Shown one piece after another: positions 60,379 to 64,000 of a stretch of DNA of 64,000 nt (within the stretch, counting starts at the first letter, position 1; each line of letters starts with the position of its first letter). Below the pieces are notes generated by a model. It worked only from the letters and a program-made list of their open reading frames with translations, did not search any database and was not told where the DNA came from. A program made the translations under genes and the position numbers. The DNA is taken from NCBI GenBank assembly GCA_005408345.1, contig SEMN01000336.1:248001-312000 (forward strand). The letters are read 5' to 3'. Source of the stretch: Macquaria australasica. Lineage: Eukaryota > Chordata > Actinopteri > Centrarchiformes > Percichthyidae.

Positions 60379-61121
60379 AAGAAAAGAAAACCCACACACA
60401 CCAGAATGCAGAATGCAATGAGTTTACTCTTTTCCACCTGCATGCTGACAGACTGGTTACATAAAATATTCTGTGAAAATACTTGAGACTTTTATTTCTA
60501 GACTCTGTTGATTTATATTCATCTATATGTATCCCATCAATTGAGCAGGATTAGCCTCAGCTTTATGCTTCATGATTTCTGCTCAATGTGGTTATGCTGC
60601 AAGATGTTCTCCATGCTCTACCTTCTGTCACGACCAGTCTATAATCTTCTGTAACTTGTTGTAACAGACATATTGTGAAGACCTGTGTTGGAAGAATCCT
60701 TGAACTCAATGAAGCCCTTTCTGTGATGCTCCACAGCACCAAACAACAGACATCTGCCTTAAATTCAATCCAATACACACTACATTTTCTTCATTTGTGT
60801 TTTATGGCTTGGACATTCCTTTATCCCTTTGTGAAAGGCCTTGTCACCGAAGGCCTTCATTCCCATTGCTCTCTCACTCCATACTTCTTTCTGTTCCCTT
60901 TTCACCTCTTCTCATTCTGTCCATGCTTCACCGTGGAGCTGTAATGGCTTTAGCAGATGCTGTTTTGAAGTAGTAGATAGTAGCTACTGTGTGGCAGTCG
61001 ATGTGTTCTGCGTTCTGGGGTTTTGTTTATGACTGTAACTAAGCCCTGTAGGCCAGTACCAGCCCTGCTGTCTGTCAGATATCTACAGCAAGCCGCCACA
61101 CACACAGAGGAATCGAGGCGC
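60379..61121. other. intergenic, no gene seen
   Basis: No exon or recognised repeat; two overlapping short frames near 60,675-61,032 lack domain features. Confidence 0.45.
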
Positions 61122-62147
61122 TTAAAGGACCATACCAGTGGTTTTGCACAAGCAGCCCAGTAAATCCTATGTGCTTACCACTTACATTACTGACACCCAT
61201 TTCCCAATGCACGCAAGTGGTGCTGTAAGTTTTAAATGCGTTTTTCCTACCTTCCAGGAGCTCATTATTTTCAGTTCATTTTAGTACGCTATCAAAATCA
61301 ATTCACAGAGACTTGAAACTTGCTTAACATAGTTAATGCATCATAATGAAACATACATCTGCATTGTTTTTGGTTGAAGTTACTTGTTACTAATACTGTT
61401 AAAATTGCGGACTGATCTGTGAATCTTTCCTGGTGGTGCATTCACGTGCTGGAATGAAGTCTGACGGGTTTTAGCTACACGACAGCACATAAACGCACCA
61501 TTCCTCAATGTCAAGCTCATATGTGCGCTGTCATTGAATGATCTGGGCTGGAGAACCTGCATACTAGTTAGTAAACAAAAATGAGTTAGCAAAGAAGTAA
61601 CTCTGACAGTCAGCAGCTGGTAGTGAAGTTGTTGCCGAACTATGCAGTCCACAACAGAGTGTTTTTTGCTGCCATGAATAGGACATTTTGGAAGCGTTGT
61701 TTGAGGAGTTAGAGCAAGGCAGCGATGCAGTGGACGAACCTACATGTGTGACAAGCCGTCCTGATTTCAGTACACAGTAAAGTTGACGAAGTTGAAGCCG
61801 ACGTCCCCCCTAGCTAGAATGTTTTGGTCATGCTTGCTTCATGAAGCAGAGTCTGTCCAATGAGAACTACCCATAGGCGAGACATCTGTCCTGTTAACCG
61901 ATCCAACACGGAACTACGCAGAAAGAATGTATGTCTCTGCCATGGAAAAAAGTCATAGAATAATAAAAGATTGTTTTCTGAGCAAAATCATAATTAAGTT
62001 TTAAGGTGGGCGTATCACCTGAACAGTTCATTTTGGAAATTCAAACAATCCGGCTAAATATGGCTGCATGCTTTAGGAAATGACTGGAACTAAGCAGACA
62101 GTAGTTATTCGACTTAAACAAGCAAAACCACTGATATGGTCCTTTAA
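61122..62147. mobile_element. TTAA-flanked DNA transposon, T2/Kolobok-like, non-autonomous
   Basis: Left end TTAAAGGACCATACCAGTGG and onward through TTTTGC; the right end (62,122-62,147) is its reverse complement with one mismatch over 26 bases. Length is about 1.03 kb. Ends reading TTAAAGGR with TTAA at both borders fit the T2 group of Kolobok elements (TTAAAGGRR termini, TTAA target). A 32-codon frame DILEALFEELEQGSDAVDEP at 61,682-61,777 may be a coding remnant. Confidence 0.7.
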
Positions 62148-64000
62148 ATCCTGCAGAAACACTTCTTGTGCAACCAAACCTGATTCCATTTGACACTGAG
62201 AGAATACAAAATGAAGATAATGAAGACAATAATATTGTAAGAAAAAGTAAATCAACTGACAACTGACAAAAGACAGACATCCTGAATTATAATCTTTGCA
62301 TGAATCTGCGATAAGACTGGTAGAGGAAGACAACATTTTTTTCCTGATTTCAGGGGAAGACTTATGCAATATAAGAAGAGTTTTTTCTTCTGTTTGTTTG
62401 GAAACCTTCAAGAGTTATCTGAAGTAGATGTTTCTAAAGCAGCAGCAACACATGCATCTAACCAAAGAGTTCGGAGGAATTCTTAATATTACTTTTGCAA
62501 CTGTTTATATCAGTAATTCACTATGTCCAGGACCTTCCAGTAAACTCTGTGCTTTGGTTAGATGTAAACAAATGACAAAAATGGTCTTGAAGCTTGGGCA
62601 CGGTAGATCTGGTGTGTGTCCCTCTTAATTGTGTATAACTGCGTGCTGGTGTGTATGTGAATTATTTGTCCCTACTCGCAATTCATCCCAGTCTGTTGGT
62701 GGCTCCAGAGCAAGCTGGTGAGCTCATTTCCATTACATGTTGTGTGTTATGCTGGTATTTCCTATCTAATCCCCCTTGTAGACTCAGTCTGACACTGATC
62801 TCTTTTTGTCTAAGCATACCGAAGGACAGCTCAGGACAAAGGAACGAGCCTAAAAGCTCATAAAACCTACAGATCAAACACACTGTTCATTTTCGATCCT
62901 TGTGTGAGTGACGAAAGCCATTCTGGATCCTCTCGTCTCACTCTTGTGCAATGCCATTCCTTCCCAGGCTCATCACTTGATTGGTGTTTTCCTCAGTTTT
63001 TAAGTACAACAAGCAGGTGTCGTTGACTTCAACCCCAGCATTGTTATATTAAAAGATAAGGCTGGCGATATTCTACATTTTTGTTATTGTCCACAAATTT
63101 CATGAAAAGCCCAAAAGGGTGTTAGTCTGTCTCTCAGTACTTCCTAACTACCCTACCCTGTCTGTGGCTCCCAGCCCCAAGCCATGTTGTTGCTACTGAA
63201 GATGTAATTCTTCAAAAACAGGTCACACATATAGAGAGTAAATTGTGTATTTTTTTTTACAGATCCACAGATTTGGTGTGCCACAGAGTACTTAAAGCAA
63301 CAGCACGTTGTATGTAGAATCGGTTCAAAATAAAGTATAAAGCCCATATTCATCGTAAGGATGCCACATGTCAGTCATTGCAACAGTGTGGCTCCCTAAC
63401 CATAACCAAGTGTTGAAGTTCTCTACCCCCTCATGCCTTAAACATATTTGCTACTACAACCTTTCCATAACTTTAACTGTATCATAGTTGCCATGCACAG
63501 AAATTATAGAACGTGAGAGTAAAAAACAACATCACTGAACATAATCTGGGGTTTTGCAGAGTTGTCCAGTCTTGATGCTATATTAATACCGTAAATCAGA
63601 TTTTTAAATGACAGCTCAAAAAGACCATAAAATATCTGTGTTGAGTTTACCAGGTTCCTGGTAAATACCGGTGGCCTTCTAGACTGTTCTAGTCACTTTC
63701 AATGTCGTTCCTGCGCCTACTCTCATTTTCCATATCTTATCTCAGGATGGTGCTTGCAGGCCATTTTGTTCTCAAAGCAACATATTGCAGTATTTAAATA
63801 CAGACCTCTGTAAGCTCTACAAGAGACCGGGCAATATCGTTATCTATGAACACGGGTCAAAGTAATTGATTGTGTGGTGCTAGTTTAAAGTGAGAGCTCC
63901 TTGGATGTGATTCCATTGAGATTGGAGAATGTCACAACACATGTCTTCACAGACTGGGAGTGTTTTGACTGTTGGTTTGAGGTGTGGGGGGTCATGCCCA
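62148..64000. other. intergenic, no gene seen
   Basis: No exon recognised up to the window edge. 63,390-63,500 resembles 10,795-10,990 (CCATAACC and CCTTAAAC phrases, TAACTGTATCATAGTTGCC), probably a shared dispersed repeat. Confidence 0.4.

Overview
The window looks like nuclear DNA of a teleost fish, probably a percomorph. Two things suggest this: two intact vertebrate-type Shaker (Kv1) potassium channel genes, and a dense background of dispersed repeats of the kinds common in spiny-rayed fish. These include SINE-like and L2/CR1-type LINE relics, TTAA-flanked and other inverted-repeat elements, and long GT/CA microsatellites. Nothing bacterial, viral or organellar was recognised.

Only two protein-coding genes can be supported, both on the minus strand with single-exon coding regions. 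kcna2 (Kv1.2) lies at 5,552-7,054 and kcna3 (Kv1.3) at 21,039-22,637. Their order and shared orientation match the mammalian KCNA10-KCNA2-KCNA3 cluster, so a kcna10 gene would be expected beyond the left edge. kcna3 has a compact GC-rich promoter with a TATA box about 150 bp upstream of the start and a poly(A) signal about 120 bp after the stop. kcna2 appears to have a separate non-coding first exon (TATA at about 8,370, donor at 8,118, acceptor one base before the ATG) and possibly a second promoter near 9.1 kb.

Layout: 1-5.5 kb is 3' flank of kcna2, without another gene. 7-9.3 kb is kcna2 5' structure. 9.3-21 kb is the intergenic interval, with a LINE relic, a dispersed repeat at 14 kb, two X-box-like motif clusters, a strong CTCF-like motif at 19.24 kb and one speculative minus-strand exon. 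22.6-23.1 kb is the kcna3 promoter. From about 23.1 kb to the right end (about 41 kb) I find no convincing exon. This stretch is made of repeat insertions, some nested, a 0.67-kb purine-rich tract (35.0-35.6 kb) and a 2.7-kb composite element with internal tandem units (53.9-56.5 kb).

The two channel proteins are subunits of the same tetrameric Kv1 family and can assemble through nearly identical T1 domains. I found no evidence of a new multi-gene system. The observations most worth checking are residue changes in kcna2 at two positions known to regulate mammalian Kv1.2, and repeated CTCF-like motifs in the tandem element at 54-56 kb.
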